From contig DASPKO010000099.1 of NCBI GenBank assembly GCA_035628055.1, positions 1-10,622 of the forward strand: 10,622 nucleotides of DNA. Reading direction: 5' to 3'. How positions within the stretch are numbered: position 1 is the first letter of the stretch; the number at the start of each line of letters is the position of its first letter. The stretch comes from DASPKO01 sp035628055 (GTDB lineage: Bacteria; Planctomycetota; Phycisphaerae; Phycisphaerales; UBA1924). Under the pieces are notes generated by a model, which saw nothing but the letters and a program-made list of their open reading frames with translations, ran no database searches and had not been told where the DNA came from. Shown piece after piece: positions 1-7,003 of this stretch. Made by a program: the position numbers and the translations under genes.

Positions 1-51
1 AGCTACAAGCCCGAGAAAGGCCCGGCGTGGGGGTGCCGAGCGGCCGGATGA
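1..51 (+). CDS. 3' end of an unidentified upstream gene (partial)
   Basis: Reading frame 1 is open from the window edge and gives 16 residues, SYKPEKGPAWGCRAAG, then TGA at 49-51. Nothing about function can be read from so short a tail. The Ser-Tyr-Lys-Pro-Glu-Lys start looks like ordinary protein, and a plus-strand gene ending here would converge on arfB, which would account for the hairpin at 35-87. Frame 2 is also open across this stretch, so the choice of frame is an inference. Confidence 0.3.
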   Translation, partial: SYKPEKGPAWGCRAAG

Positions 52-87
52 TAGATCGGTTCGCCGCGGGCGTCATCCGTGCTCGGC
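35..87. terminator. nested hairpin between convergent genes, possible bidirectional terminator
   Basis: Three nested stems can be read. GCCGAGC at 35-41 pairs with GCTCGGC at 81-87. CGGATGA at 45-51 pairs with TCATCCG at 73-79. CGG at 57-59 pairs with CCG at 64-66 around a TTCG loop, a known stable tetraloop. The structure lies just past the arfB stop on the minus strand and covers the stop codon of the putative gene ending at 51. Neither side has a T-tract, so classical intrinsic termination is not shown. It could instead be a 3'-end stabilising structure. Confidence 0.4.
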
Positions 88-101
88 CTTCGGGGGCGCG
101 G

Positions 102-560
102 CTACTCGTCCGGGGACCGCCGGCGGGCCTTGCGCTCGCCGCGCACCCGCTTGCTCTCGAGGCGGCGCTCCACCGACGAGCGCGTGGGCCGGGTCTTCTT
201 GCGGGGGACCGGCTCGGGGAGTGCGGCCTGGACGAGCTGGCGGAGCTTCTCGAGGCATTCCTCGCGGTTGCGACGCTGCGAGCGTTCGGACTCGCACACG
301 AGGACGAGCTCGCCGGTCTCGCTGAGCCGCCGCCCGGCCAGGCGGGCCAGGCGGGCCCGGGCGCGGGGACGGACGGGGATGTCCGCGAGCGCGACACGGA
401 GCTCGGCCTTGGTGGCGAGCTTGTTGACGTTCTGTCCCCCCGGTCCGCCGCTGCGCGTGAAGGAGAATCCCAGCGCCGCCTCGGGGATGAAGACCCCGGG
501 CGCGAGGCGACAGCCACTGGGTTCTGGCGCCGGCGCGGGATGGGGTTCGGGGCTGGCCAT
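102..560 (-). CDS. arfB: ArfB-type peptidyl-tRNA hydrolase (ribosome rescue factor, RF-1 domain)
   Basis: The predicted 152-residue protein belongs to the ArfB/YaeJ family, which releases nascent peptides from ribosomes stalled on mRNAs without a stop codon. The GGQ catalytic motif lies at residues 41-43 in RSGGPGGQNVNK (36-47), the signature of release-factor-like hydrolases. The basic C-terminal tail (about 118-148, rich in Lys and Arg) matches the segment that enters the empty mRNA channel in the E. coli protein, which is about 140 residues long. The stand-alone length, with no codon-recognition domains, separates it from RF1 and RF2. The ATG at 558-560 is chosen because a GGGAGGA ribosome-binding site lies 7 bases upstream and the homologous region starts soon after. 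Residues 1-18 are Pro/Ala-rich and less certain. The gene is divergent from the beta-barrel gene starting at 609. Confidence 0.93.
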   Translation of the reverse strand: MASPEPHPAPAPEPSGCRLAPGVFIPEAALGFSFTRSGGPGGQNVNKLATKAELRVALADIPVRPRARARLARLAGRRLSETGELVLVCESERSQRRNREECLEKLRQLVQAALPEPVPRKKTRPTRSSVERRLESKRVRGERKARRRSPDE

Positions 561-567
561 CCGGATA

Positions 568-574
568 TCCTCCC
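568..574 (-). promoter_or_regulatory. ribosome binding site of arfB
   Basis: The minus strand reads GGGAGGA, ending 7 bases before the ATG at 558-560. This fixes the arfB start and argues against longer readings that run through the next gene. Confidence 0.7.
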
Positions 575-595
575 GGCCGCCGGCACGGCCGGCGC

Positions 596-601
596 GAGGG
601 G
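596..601 (+). promoter_or_regulatory. ribosome binding site of the beta-barrel gene
   Basis: GAGGGG lies 7 bases before the ATG at 609. It supports this start over an in-frame upstream opening at 27, which would read antisense through arfB. Confidence 0.6.
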
Positions 602-608
602 CACGCGC

Positions 609-1493
609 ATGCATGTTCGCATTTTCGTGGCGGTGGTGCTGGGATTCTGCGCTCGCGGCCTGGCGCAGGGCGCGACCGAGCCGCCTCCGGCGGCCCCGGT
701 CGCCGAGAGCCCCAAGCTCACGTTCGATCCGGACAGGGCGCGGCGTCCTTGGGTGATCCAGGTCGAGCCGATGCTCTGGTGGGCCTCGCCCAGCGGGACG
801 CTCAAGCTCCCGGCCCCGGCGACGGGGAACACGCGCGGCGTGCGCGTCGAGCGGCTCAACCTCGACACGCCGCAGCTCTCCCCCGCGGGCGAGGTGCACA
901 TCCAGGCGGACCGGTGGCGGTTCACGGTCAGCGGCGGGGCGAACTTCGTGGACCAGACCACGGTGGCCGACCGGGCCTTCCAGATCGGCGACGTGGCGGT
1001 CGCCCGGGGGGAGTCGTTCAGCGCCTCGCTCGACGTGTCGGTCTTCGAGGCCGACGTGGCCTACCGCGTCTGGTCCAAGCTCTTCGCGGAGCACGAGGCG
1101 CGGGCCCCGCTGCCGGCCCTCCTGAACCTCTCGGTCGTGGGCGGGGTGCGGCTATACGACATCGACGCCAGCGTGGAGCGGAGCGCCGGCGGGGTCGCGC
1201 GGAGCGAGGAGTTTTTCGGCGAGCCCGTGATCGGGCTCCGCGCCGACCTGGAGCTCTACGAGGACTTCACGATCGACGTGCAGACCACGGTGGGGGCGTT
1301 CGGCGGGGACGACCGCTCCTCGGGGAGTCTGGACATCTCGGTGGGGTTCATGTACTGGCCGCACCCGAACTTCGCCGCGCAGATCGGGTGGCGGCAGGTG
1401 CTCTACTGGCTCGAGGACGGGAAGGGCGCGGCGGGCTTCGAGTACGAGGGTGGGGTGGCCGGGCTCTTCGGGGGCGTGGTGCTCCGCTTCTAA
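609..1493 (+). CDS. predicted outer-membrane beta-barrel protein, family not recognised
   Basis: The 294-residue protein begins with a signal peptide: a short basic start (MHVR), a hydrophobic stretch at about 5-18, and a likely cleavage near residue 20 in GLAQG. A Pro/Ala/Glu-rich linker follows to about residue 50. The rest alternates polar and hydrophobic residues in strand-like runs, such as WVIQVEPMLWW, ADVAYRVWSKL, LNLSVVGGVRLYDI, FTIDVQTTVGAF and LDISVGFMYWP. It ends VVLRF, with the terminal aromatic typical of proteins inserted by the BAM machinery. This suggests an outer-membrane barrel of roughly 8-12 strands, but I cannot name a substrate or family. The gene stands alone: it is divergent from arfB (48-base gap) and convergent with the DoxX gene. 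Codon use matches its neighbours. Confidence 0.8.
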   Translation: MHVRIFVAVVLGFCARGLAQGATEPPPAAPVAESPKLTFDPDRARRPWVIQVEPMLWWASPSGTLKLPAPATGNTRGVRVERLNLDTPQLSPAGEVHIQADRWRFTVSGGANFVDQTTVADRAFQIGDVAVARGESFSASLDVSVFEADVAYRVWSKLFAEHEARAPLPALLNLSVVGGVRLYDIDASVERSAGGVARSEEFFGEPVIGLRADLELYEDFTIDVQTTVGAFGGDDRSSGSLDISVGFMYWPHPNFAAQIGWRQVLYWLEDGKGAAGFEYEGGVAGLFGGVVLRF

Positions 1494-1542
1494 GGCGCGG
1501 AGGGTCGGGGCCGCGTGAGAGGTCTTCGGGACCCGGCGATCG

Positions 1543-2025
1543 CTAGGCGCGGGGCGCGGGGGGCGCGACGCGCCGGCCTCCGAAGAGCAGGGCGTCGAGT
1601 GAGAGCCGTCCGGGGCCGATGAGCACGAGCGCGGTGAGCATGATGGCGAGCGTGAGCGCGTACTCCATCCCCTTGTGCGGCAGGCCGAAGTTCGGCCAGT
1701 GGACCATAAACGCGCCGACGTACATGGTGAAGGCGAAGAAGAACGCCGCGACGCGGGTGAGGAGGCCGACGCCGATGAGGATGCCCCCGACGAACTCGGC
1801 GAGGCCGGCGGCCCAGGCGGCGGCGGTGGACATCGGGGCGCCCTTGCTCTCGAGCATCCCGATGATCCCGCCCAGCCCGGCCCCCAGGGCGACGCCGGGC
1901 GTCTCGTCGAACAGGCCCAGGACCTTCTGGCCGCCGTGGTAGACGCCGACCGCCATGAGCATGAGCCGCTGCAGGAGCAGGCCGAGATCCAGAAGACGGG
2001 CCTGGAGGCGGGGGGAGGCGGGCAT
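1543..2025 (-). CDS. DoxX family integral membrane protein
   Basis: The 160-residue protein shows four predicted membrane helices at about 11-30, 68-88, 90-108 and 120-137, the usual DoxX plan. Two family features are visible: YHGGQKVLGLF after helix 1 (29-39) and GPGRLSLDALLFG (137-149) after helix 4. DoxX-family proteins are small inner-membrane proteins. Some have been linked to thiosulfate-quinone reduction or to redox homeostasis with partner enzymes, but most are uncharacterised, so no reaction is assigned. The loop between helices 1 and 2 (about 40-67) is longer than in the most compact members. The ATG at 2023-2025 is preceded by AAGGAGA at a 5-base spacing, a strong ribosome-binding site. 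The gene is monocistronic, convergent with the barrel gene and divergent from tmk. Confidence 0.88.
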   Translation of the reverse strand: MPASPRLQARLLDLGLLLQRLMLMAVGVYHGGQKVLGLFDETPGVALGAGLGGIIGMLESKGAPMSTAAAWAAGLAEFVGGILIGVGLLTRVAAFFFAFTMYVGAFMVHWPNFGLPHKGMEYALTLAIMLTALVLIGPGRLSLDALLFGGRRVAPPAPRA

Positions 2026-2030
2026 GATGG

Positions 2031-2037
2031 TCTCCTT
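2031..2037 (-). promoter_or_regulatory. ribosome binding site of the DoxX gene
   Basis: The minus strand reads AAGGAGA, 5 bases before the ATG at 2023-2025. This is the clearest Shine-Dalgarno sequence in the window. Confidence 0.75.
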
Positions 2038-2117
2038 GGGCGGCGCCGGGGCGTTCCCGGCGGCCGCGCGACTCTAGGGTGAAGCGCGCCGGTGCGCGGG
2101 GCCTCGGCGTCGCGTGG

Positions 2118-2123
2118 TACACT
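2118..2123 (+). promoter_or_regulatory. possible -10 element for the tmk-plsY operon
   Basis: TACACT in a GGTACACT context resembles a sigma-70-type -10 box inside the 144-base gap between the divergent DoxX and tmk genes. No convincing -35 box stands 16-18 bases upstream. If used, transcription would begin near 2130, which would exclude the in-frame GTG at 2092 and favour the ATG at 2170. Confidence 0.3.
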
Positions 2124-2169
2124 GGACGGCTTGGGCCCGGGGGGCGCCGGGGAGCAAGAGAGCGCGGCG

Positions 2170-2895
2170 ATGCAGGGAAGCGGCGGCGCGGCGGTGGGGA
2201 TGATCGGCGCCAGGGAGCGGGCGTGGGCCCGCAAGCTGGCCGGGCGCTTCGTCGTCTTCGAGGGTCCCGACGGGTCGGGGAAGAGCACGCAGCTCTCCCG
2301 GCTGGCGGCGCTGTGCGCGCAGGCGGGCCTGACGGTGCTGGCGGCCCGCGACCCGGGCGGCACGCCGGTGGGGGAGCGGGTGCGCGAGATCCTGCTCGAC
2401 CGCGCGCTGGCGGGCATGGGCGTGACGTGCGAGTGCCTGCTGTACATGGCCAGCCGCGCCGAGCTGGTGGAACAGCGGATCCTGCCCGCGCTGGCGCGGG
2501 GCGAGCTGGTGCTCGCCGACCGGTTCGTTCCCTCGACGCTCGCGTACCAGGGCGCCGCGGGCGGGGTTCCCGCGGCGCACATCTCCGCGGTGGCGCGCCT
2601 GGCGACGCACGGGCTCATGCCGGACCTGGTGGTGCTCTTCGACGTCGATGAGCAGACCGCGGGACGCCGGCTCAGCCCGCTGCTGGACCGCATGGAGGCC
2701 AAGGGGGCGGCGTTCCATCGGGCGGTGCGCCAGGGCTACCTCGAGCAGGCCGAGGACGATCCGGGCCGGTACCTGGTCATCGACGCGAGCGCGAGCGAGG
2801 AGGCCGTGTGGGGGGCGCTCCAGGCGGCCCTCGAGGAGCGCGTGGACACCCTGCCGGCCGCGCGGCACGCGGGGCGGGCCGGGGCCCGCGCGTGA
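2170..2895 (+). CDS. tmk: thymidylate kinase (dTMP kinase)
   Basis: The enzyme phosphorylates dTMP to dTDP with ATP on the route to dTTP. The motifs are in family order. The P-loop FEGPDGSGKST is at residues 30-40. RDPGGTP at 60-66 is the usual REPGGT segment with Asp in place of Glu. DRFVPSTLAYQG at 117-128 is the DRY/F nucleotide-binding motif. LDRMEAKGAAFHRAVRQGYL at 172-191 is the lid region. At 241 residues it is longer than the usual 205-215, with about 25 extra at the N-terminus and an Ala/Arg-rich C-terminal tail. The ATG at 2170 is preferred, with a weak GAGAG 7 bases upstream. The ATG at 2200 and the GTG at 2092 are in frame and cannot be excluded. The stop overlaps the plsY start as GTGA, so the two genes are probably translated together. 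Confidence 0.95.
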   Translation: MQGSGGAAVGMIGARERAWARKLAGRFVVFEGPDGSGKSTQLSRLAALCAQAGLTVLAARDPGGTPVGERVREILLDRALAGMGVTCECLLYMASRAELVEQRILPALARGELVLADRFVPSTLAYQGAAGGVPAAHISAVARLATHGLMPDLVVLFDVDEQTAGRRLSPLLDRMEAKGAAFHRAVRQGYLEQAEDDPGRYLVIDASASEEAVWGALQAALEERVDTLPAARHAGRAGARA

Positions 2896-3599
2896 GCGCG
2901 TGGTGGTGGACGGGCACGACCGCCCTGGCCTTCTGGATCGGGGCGATCCCCTTCGGCTACCTGATCGGGCGGGCGCGCGGGATCGACATCCGCCGGCACG
3001 GGTCGGGGAACATCGGGACGACCAACGTCGGGCGCGTGCTGGGGAAGCGCACGGCGGCACTCTGTTTGGCGCTCGACGTGGGCAAGGGGCTCGGACCCAC
3101 GCTGGGCGCCGGGGCCGCGGCCGGGCTCGTGGGCGGAGCGCCGGGCGATTGGTCCGGCGTGCTGGCGTGGCAGGGTGTCGGCCTGGCGGCGGTGCTCGGG
3201 CACGTCTTCTCGCCCTGGCTCGGGTTCAAAGGGGGCAAGGGGGTGGCCACGGGGCTGGGCGCGGTGCTCGGCGTCTATCCCGTGCTCACGCTGGCGGCGG
3301 CGGGCGCCGCGGGCGCGTTCGTGGGGGCGGTGCTGCTCTGGCGCTACATGAGTGTGGCCTCGATGGTCGCGGCCGGCTGCCTCCCCGCGTGCGCGCTGGC
3401 AGGCGCGCTTGTGCTGCGCGGAGCCGCCAGCGCCGCGGGGGCTCCGCCGACGTGGGCGTTCCTCGCGCTCCCGCTTGCGCTCGCCGCGCTGGTGCCTTGG
3501 ACGCACCGGGGCAACCTGGCACGCCTGCGCGCCGGGACTGAGCCGCGACTGTGGGGAGGGGCCGGCGCGGACGCACCGCCCCCGGACCGGGCGGCGTAG
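2892..3599 (+). CDS. plsY: acyl-phosphate:glycerol-3-phosphate acyltransferase PlsY
   Basis: PlsY is an inner-membrane enzyme that transfers an acyl group from acyl phosphate to glycerol-3-phosphate, giving lysophosphatidic acid, the first step of phospholipid synthesis. The three conserved cytoplasmic motifs are present: HGSGNIGTTN (36-45) with DVGKG (62-66); GHVFSPWLGFKGGKGVATG (103-121) with the glycine-rich FKGGKG; and HRGNLARLRAGTE (205-217). Hydrophobic segments at about 8-26, 68-82, 93-109, 123-148, 156-176 and 188-203 fit its multi-pass topology. The length of 235 residues is slightly above the usual 200-220, owing to a Pro/Ala/Gly-rich C-terminal tail. The GTG at 2892 is chosen because it overlaps the tmk stop (GTGA) and starts just before the first membrane helix. 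This implies translational coupling with tmk. Confidence 0.95.
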   Translation: MSAWWWTGTTALAFWIGAIPFGYLIGRARGIDIRRHGSGNIGTTNVGRVLGKRTAALCLALDVGKGLGPTLGAGAAAGLVGGAPGDWSGVLAWQGVGLAAVLGHVFSPWLGFKGGKGVATGLGAVLGVYPVLTLAAAGAAGAFVGAVLLWRYMSVASMVAAGCLPACALAGALVLRGAASAAGAPPTWAFLALPLALAALVPWTHRGNLARLRAGTEPRLWGGAGADAPPPDRAA

Positions 3600-3804
3600 G
3601 GCAGAGCGGCGCCGGCCCGGTTATCGGTCGCGGGGGCCTTGGCGGCGCGGACCGAGAAGATCCGCGGCGGCGGTCCGCGGGAGTGGCCCGCGCCGAACCG
3701 ACGGGATTGTCGGTGGGGCGGGTCGTGCGGTTCGGCCGGGCGGACTTGAGCAATGCGGGTGGTGTGCCGATGTCCGGGGTAGTGGGGGGGGCCCGCCGAC
3801 CCTC
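3600..3804 (+). other. intergenic stretch after plsY
   Basis: I see no convincing gene here. It holds small GC-rich inverted repeats: CCGCGG at 3662-3667 and 3675-3680, and CGCGGA at 3646-3651 with TCCGCG at 3661-3666. The two share bases, so they would be alternative hairpins. No T-tract follows either, so a terminator for tmk-plsY is not established. A promoter for the next ORF is not evident. Confidence 0.4.
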
Positions 3805-4110
3805 ATGGCCCCGGAGATGCCCGTGCTCAAGCTGGTCTGTCCCAGTCCGAGTCCCGAGACCGAGGAGCCGGCGACGCTGCGCTTCCCGGCGCGGGCGCTC
3901 GGCGAGATGCGGGCCCGGGCTGCGGAGAAGCCCATGCGAAGCTGGGACGATTCCGAGCGGTGCGTGATCGGCTCGATCGAGCTGGCCCGCGGACTGGAGA
4001 GCGCACTTGGCCGTATGCAGGCGGGCCTGGATGACCTCCGGGCGCTGACCGAGCATGACGCCGGCCTCGTGCTGCCGCGCGGCGACGACCATCCGCCCCG
4101 GGCGGCGTAA
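3805..4110 (+). CDS. small hypothetical protein, possible helical protein
   Basis: This is a 101-residue ORF that I do not recognise. Codon use looks genuine: third positions are overwhelmingly G or C, as in its neighbours. The residue mix is balanced, unlike the Arg/Ala/Gly-rich shadow frames. Residues about 28-45 and 55-85 look like amphipathic helices, for example IGSIELARGLESALGRMQ and LDDLRALTE. The N-terminus is Pro/Glu-rich and there is one Trp (SWDD). No signal peptide or membrane segment is seen. The start is uncertain. The ATG at 3805 has only a distant poly-G run upstream, and an in-frame ATG at 3817 has GGAG directly against it with no spacer. It lies between plsY and the large exported protein on the same strand, with gaps of 205 and 61 bases. 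It could be a chance ORF in GC-rich DNA. Confidence 0.5.
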   Translation: MAPEMPVLKLVCPSPSPETEEPATLRFPARALGEMRARAAEKPMRSWDDSERCVIGSIELARGLESALGRMQAGLDDLRALTEHDAGLVLPRGDDHPPRAA

Positions 4111-4171
4111 GGCGGGCACCGACCGAGCTGGGGCGTGATGGGGGCGGGCGGGGCGAGCCGATAGCGACAGG

Positions 4172-6958
4172 GTGAGGACGCGGGCCGGAGCACAGGTCCG
4201 GGATGTGTGCGTGCGCGCCGCCCTGGCGCTGGCGGCGGGGCTCGGGTTCGCGAGCGCGAGCGCCGCGCAGATGCTCCCGCGGGTCGGGCTGCCGTGCGCC
4301 GGGGCGGACCACGGCGGGCGCGTAGTGGCGAGCTTCGACTTCGAGGAGCCGGAGAATCCCGAGGCGGTGCCGCGCGACTGGGTGAGGGTGCACGGCCGAG
4401 CCGGTGCGGAGGCTGATGGGTCGGTGCGGTTCCCCGGCTACAACGGGGCGGAGCTGGACCGGTCGGTGGGGGCCGGGGGCTCGGCGATGTCGGCGCGGCT
4501 GCCCACCCGCGGGGGTGGGACGGCGCTGCGGCTCCTGCCGGGCGTGGTGCCCGTGGTGCCGGGCGCGCAGTACGTGATCACGGCGCGCGTGCGCACGGAA
4601 GGGCTCGAGACGGCGCGGGCCCTGGTGGCGGCGCGGTTCGTCGATGCGCGGCTGGGGCCGATCGAGACGACGGAGACGACGAGCGAGCCGCGGGTGAGCG
4701 GCGGGGCCTGGGGAGAGCTCCGGGTGACGCTGCCCGTGGCGCCGCGCGAGGCCGCCTTTCTGGAGATCGACCTCCAGGTGCTGCAGGCGCGCCAACTGGG
4801 CGGGGGTGGTGGGCGCGCCGGGGCGGACGATCTGGCGGGGGCGGCCTGGTTCGACGACCTGGCGGTGGTGCTCGTGCCCCGCGTGGAGCTGGTGCCCGAG
4901 GGGAGCTGGGGGATGACAGGGGCCACGCAGCGGCCCGGCGCGCGGTTCCTGGTGCGCGACGCGGGGGGCGGCGAGCTGCGGGCGCGGCTGGTGGCGCGCG
5001 ACCTGGACGGCGCCGAGGTGGCACGCGTCGACCATCAGGTGGGCCGCGGCGGGACCGGGGCCGTGTGGCGCCCCGACCTGCCGGGGTACGGCTGGTACCG
5101 CGTCACGATGGAGGTCTTCTCCGGCCCGACCCTCGTGGCCGAGGCGCAGACCGAGCTGGCCTGGGTCGCATCATCGCGCCGGCCGTCGCCCTCAGGGGGC
5201 ATCGGTCTGGGCTGGGTGTTGCCGCGGGGCGGGCAACGGTCGGAGCGCGTGCCCGCGGGCGCGGTGGTGGAATGCCTGGGCGGGTCCTGGGCGAGACTGG
5301 CGCCGGAGGCGCTCCGGGAGGAGGAGGCGGGGACGGGAGCGCGAGCTCGCGGGCGTGCGCCGGGCGCGGCGGGGTGGGGCGGGGCCCGGGTGGTGCTGGA
5401 TGTCGACGCGATCCCCGCGGAGCTGGCGGCGCGGCTGGGTCTTGCGGGCGGGGATGTGCTGGGGGCGGCGATGCGTGACCCGAGCGGGCTGGCCGATGCG
5501 CTGCGCCCGATCGTAGAGCGGCACGCGGAGCGGGCGCGGGACTGGCGGCTGGGGCGCGGCGTCGGCGGGGACGTGCGCGCGGGGGCCGCGGCGGCGGCGG
5601 AGGTTCTGGGCGCGGTCAGGCCGGGGGGCCGGGTCGTCGTTCCCGTAACCCTGGGCGAGGCCGCGAGCGCCGACCTGAGGTTCGACGGCGACGTGGAGCT
5701 GGGGGTGCCGGCCGCGTCCGACGCCGGAGAGGTGGCCGGGGCGATCGGGCGCGTGCTGGCGCAGGGGGGCCGGGCGCGCACCGTGACGGTGGTGATCCCG
5801 GCGCCGGAGCGCGGGCGCGCCGGGGCGGCGGCGGTGGCGCGGCTGGCGGGAGGTCTGTGGGGACTGCTCGAGGAGGGGGGCACGGCCGGGCGGGTCAACC
5901 TCGGGATCGAGCTCTCGGGAGAGCCCGGCGCGGGATGCCCGGTCAGCGCGGCCGCGCTGGCCCTGCGGGGAGTGCACGGGATGCTGGCGCCCCGCGCGGT
6001 GCTGGGCCGCATCGGGGCCAACTCGGCCCTTGGGCCGGTGCGGGGGCTCGTGCTCGGCGCGGCGGACCCGGCGTCGGCCGGGCCCGGGACGGGCGGCGCG
6101 CCGGCGGGAGCGCTGCTGCTCTGGAGCGAGGACGGGATGGACGGGGAGGAGGCCTGGGCGTGGTGCCCGAGCGCCGGCGAGCTGCGCTGTGTGGACGTGT
6201 TCGGCAACGTGCGGCGGGTTGAGGAGAGCGCGGAGGGGCCGGAGGGAGGCGGGCGGGGCGGTTCGCAGCGGGTGCGCGTGGGCCCGACGCCGGTTCTGAT
6301 CGAGGGAGTCGACACCGGCGCGGCGCTGCTGGCGGTGGGGGCGCGGCTGGACCCGGGCGTGGTGCCGGCGGAGAGCACGGTGCACGAACTCGAGCTGGTG
6401 CTTGCGAACCGCTGGCCCCGGCGCGTCGCGGGGACCGTGCGCCTGACGGGTCCGGGTGAGGAGCGGGGGTGGCGGATCACGCCGCGGGCCGCGACCCCGT
6501 TCGCGATCGAAGCGGGGGGGACGACGCGGGTCCCGGTCTCGGTGTGGTTCGGGGCGGCCGAGCCGAGCGGCCCGAAGGAGATCGGGGCGGTGGTGCGGCT
6601 GGAAGAGGACGCGGACGTCGGGCCGATTCTGCTGCGGCTGCCGCTGGCGCTCGGCGGGACGGGGCTGGACCTTGAGGCGCGCGCCGCGGTGATCGAGCGG
6701 GACGGCCGGCGCGACGTGGAGGTGACGGTGCGCGTCGGGTGTGCCGGGACGCGTGAGCGGAGCGTGCGCGTGGACGTGTCGGCCCCGGGCGTGGCGACGC
6801 GGCAGGCCGGGGTGGTGGTCGCGGCCGGTGACCGAGCGGTGCGGCGGCTGGTCTTCCCGGGGGCGGGTGAGCGCCTGGCGGGGAAGCAGGTGCGGGTGTG
6901 TGCGGCGGACCGCGAGAGCGCCGAGCGGGTCAGCGTGTTGGTAGACGTGGCGGAGTGA
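4172..6958 (+). CDS. large exported multidomain protein, degenerate glycoside-hydrolase-like
   Basis: The 928-residue protein has a signal peptide: Arg-rich start, hydrophobic AALALAAGLGFASA (16-29), likely cut near 30. No single family is recognised. Residues about 48-240 resemble a jelly-roll carbohydrate-binding module, opening VVASFDFEEPEN and closing AWFDDLAVVLVP. Residues 242-333 look like an Ig-type fold. Residues 342-650 alternate strands and helices as in a TIM barrel. RHAERARDWRLGRGVGGD (450-467) recalls the YGDRVxxWxLGNE segment of clan A glycosidases, but the Asn-Glu pair is absent. Residues 671-714, with CVDVFGNV and PTPVLIEGVD, resemble the beta domain that follows such barrels. 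Two further beta-rich, Ig/NEW3-like regions run about 735-830 and 832-928. The role could be sugar binding or structural. No close hydrolytic call is justified. Starts at GTG 4172, 4205 and 4211 all keep the signal peptide, and 4172 has only a weak upstream AGG. Confidence 0.75.
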   Translation: MRTRAGAQVRDVCVRAALALAAGLGFASASAAQMLPRVGLPCAGADHGGRVVASFDFEEPENPEAVPRDWVRVHGRAGAEADGSVRFPGYNGAELDRSVGAGGSAMSARLPTRGGGTALRLLPGVVPVVPGAQYVITARVRTEGLETARALVAARFVDARLGPIETTETTSEPRVSGGAWGELRVTLPVAPREAAFLEIDLQVLQARQLGGGGGRAGADDLAGAAWFDDLAVVLVPRVELVPEGSWGMTGATQRPGARFLVRDAGGGELRARLVARDLDGAEVARVDHQVGRGGTGAVWRPDLPGYGWYRVTMEVFSGPTLVAEAQTELAWVASSRRPSPSGGIGLGWVLPRGGQRSERVPAGAVVECLGGSWARLAPEALREEEAGTGARARGRAPGAAGWGGARVVLDVDAIPAELAARLGLAGGDVLGAAMRDPSGLADALRPIVERHAERARDWRLGRGVGGDVRAGAAAAAEVLGAVRPGGRVVVPVTLGEAASADLRFDGDVELGVPAASDAGEVAGAIGRVLAQGGRARTVTVVIPAPERGRAGAAAVARLAGGLWGLLEEGGTAGRVNLGIELSGEPGAGCPVSAAALALRGVHGMLAPRAVLGRIGANSALGPVRGLVLGAADPASAGPGTGGAPAGALLLWSEDGMDGEEAWAWCPSAGELRCVDVFGNVRRVEESAEGPEGGGRGGSQRVRVGPTPVLIEGVDTGAALLAVGARLDPGVVPAESTVHELELVLANRWPRRVAGTVRLTGPGEERGWRITPRAATPFAIEAGGTTRVPVSVWFGAAEPSGPKEIGAVVRLEEDADVGPILLRLPLALGGTGLDLEARAAVIERDGRRDVEVTVRVGCAGTRERSVRVDVSAPGVATRQAGVVVAAGDRAVRRLVFPGAGERLAGKQVRVCAADRESAERVSVLVDVAE

Positions 6959-7003
6959 GCCGGCGGGCGCGCGCTGGTGGGAGTTCGGCTCGGGGGGACC
7001 GGG

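Noticed and set aside
561..570. Palindrome GGATATCC between arfB and the beta-barrel gene as an operator
   Set aside because: The core is only 8 bases and overlaps the arfB ribosome-binding region. A single short palindrome is not enough to claim a regulator site.
27..608. In-frame upstream extension of the beta-barrel gene to 27
   Set aside because: It would read antisense through the whole of arfB, gives Arg/Ala/Gly-rich shadow protein, and bypasses the signal peptide and ribosome-binding site at 596-609.
1494..1542. Small inverted repeats between the convergent barrel and DoxX genes as a terminator
   Set aside because: Stems are only 4-5 bp (CGCGG with CCGCG, GGTC with GACC) with no T-tract on either side.
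2074..3060. 328-residue minus-strand open frame opposite tmk and plsY
   Set aside because: Both plus-strand genes are certain from their motifs. The minus frame is an Arg/Ala/Pro-rich shadow.
5035..6480. Long minus-strand open frames (481 and 397 residues) opposite the large exported protein
   Set aside because: Their Ser/Pro/Arg/Ala composition without recognisable motifs is typical of antisense shadows in GC-rich genes. The plus frame has a signal peptide and ordered domains.
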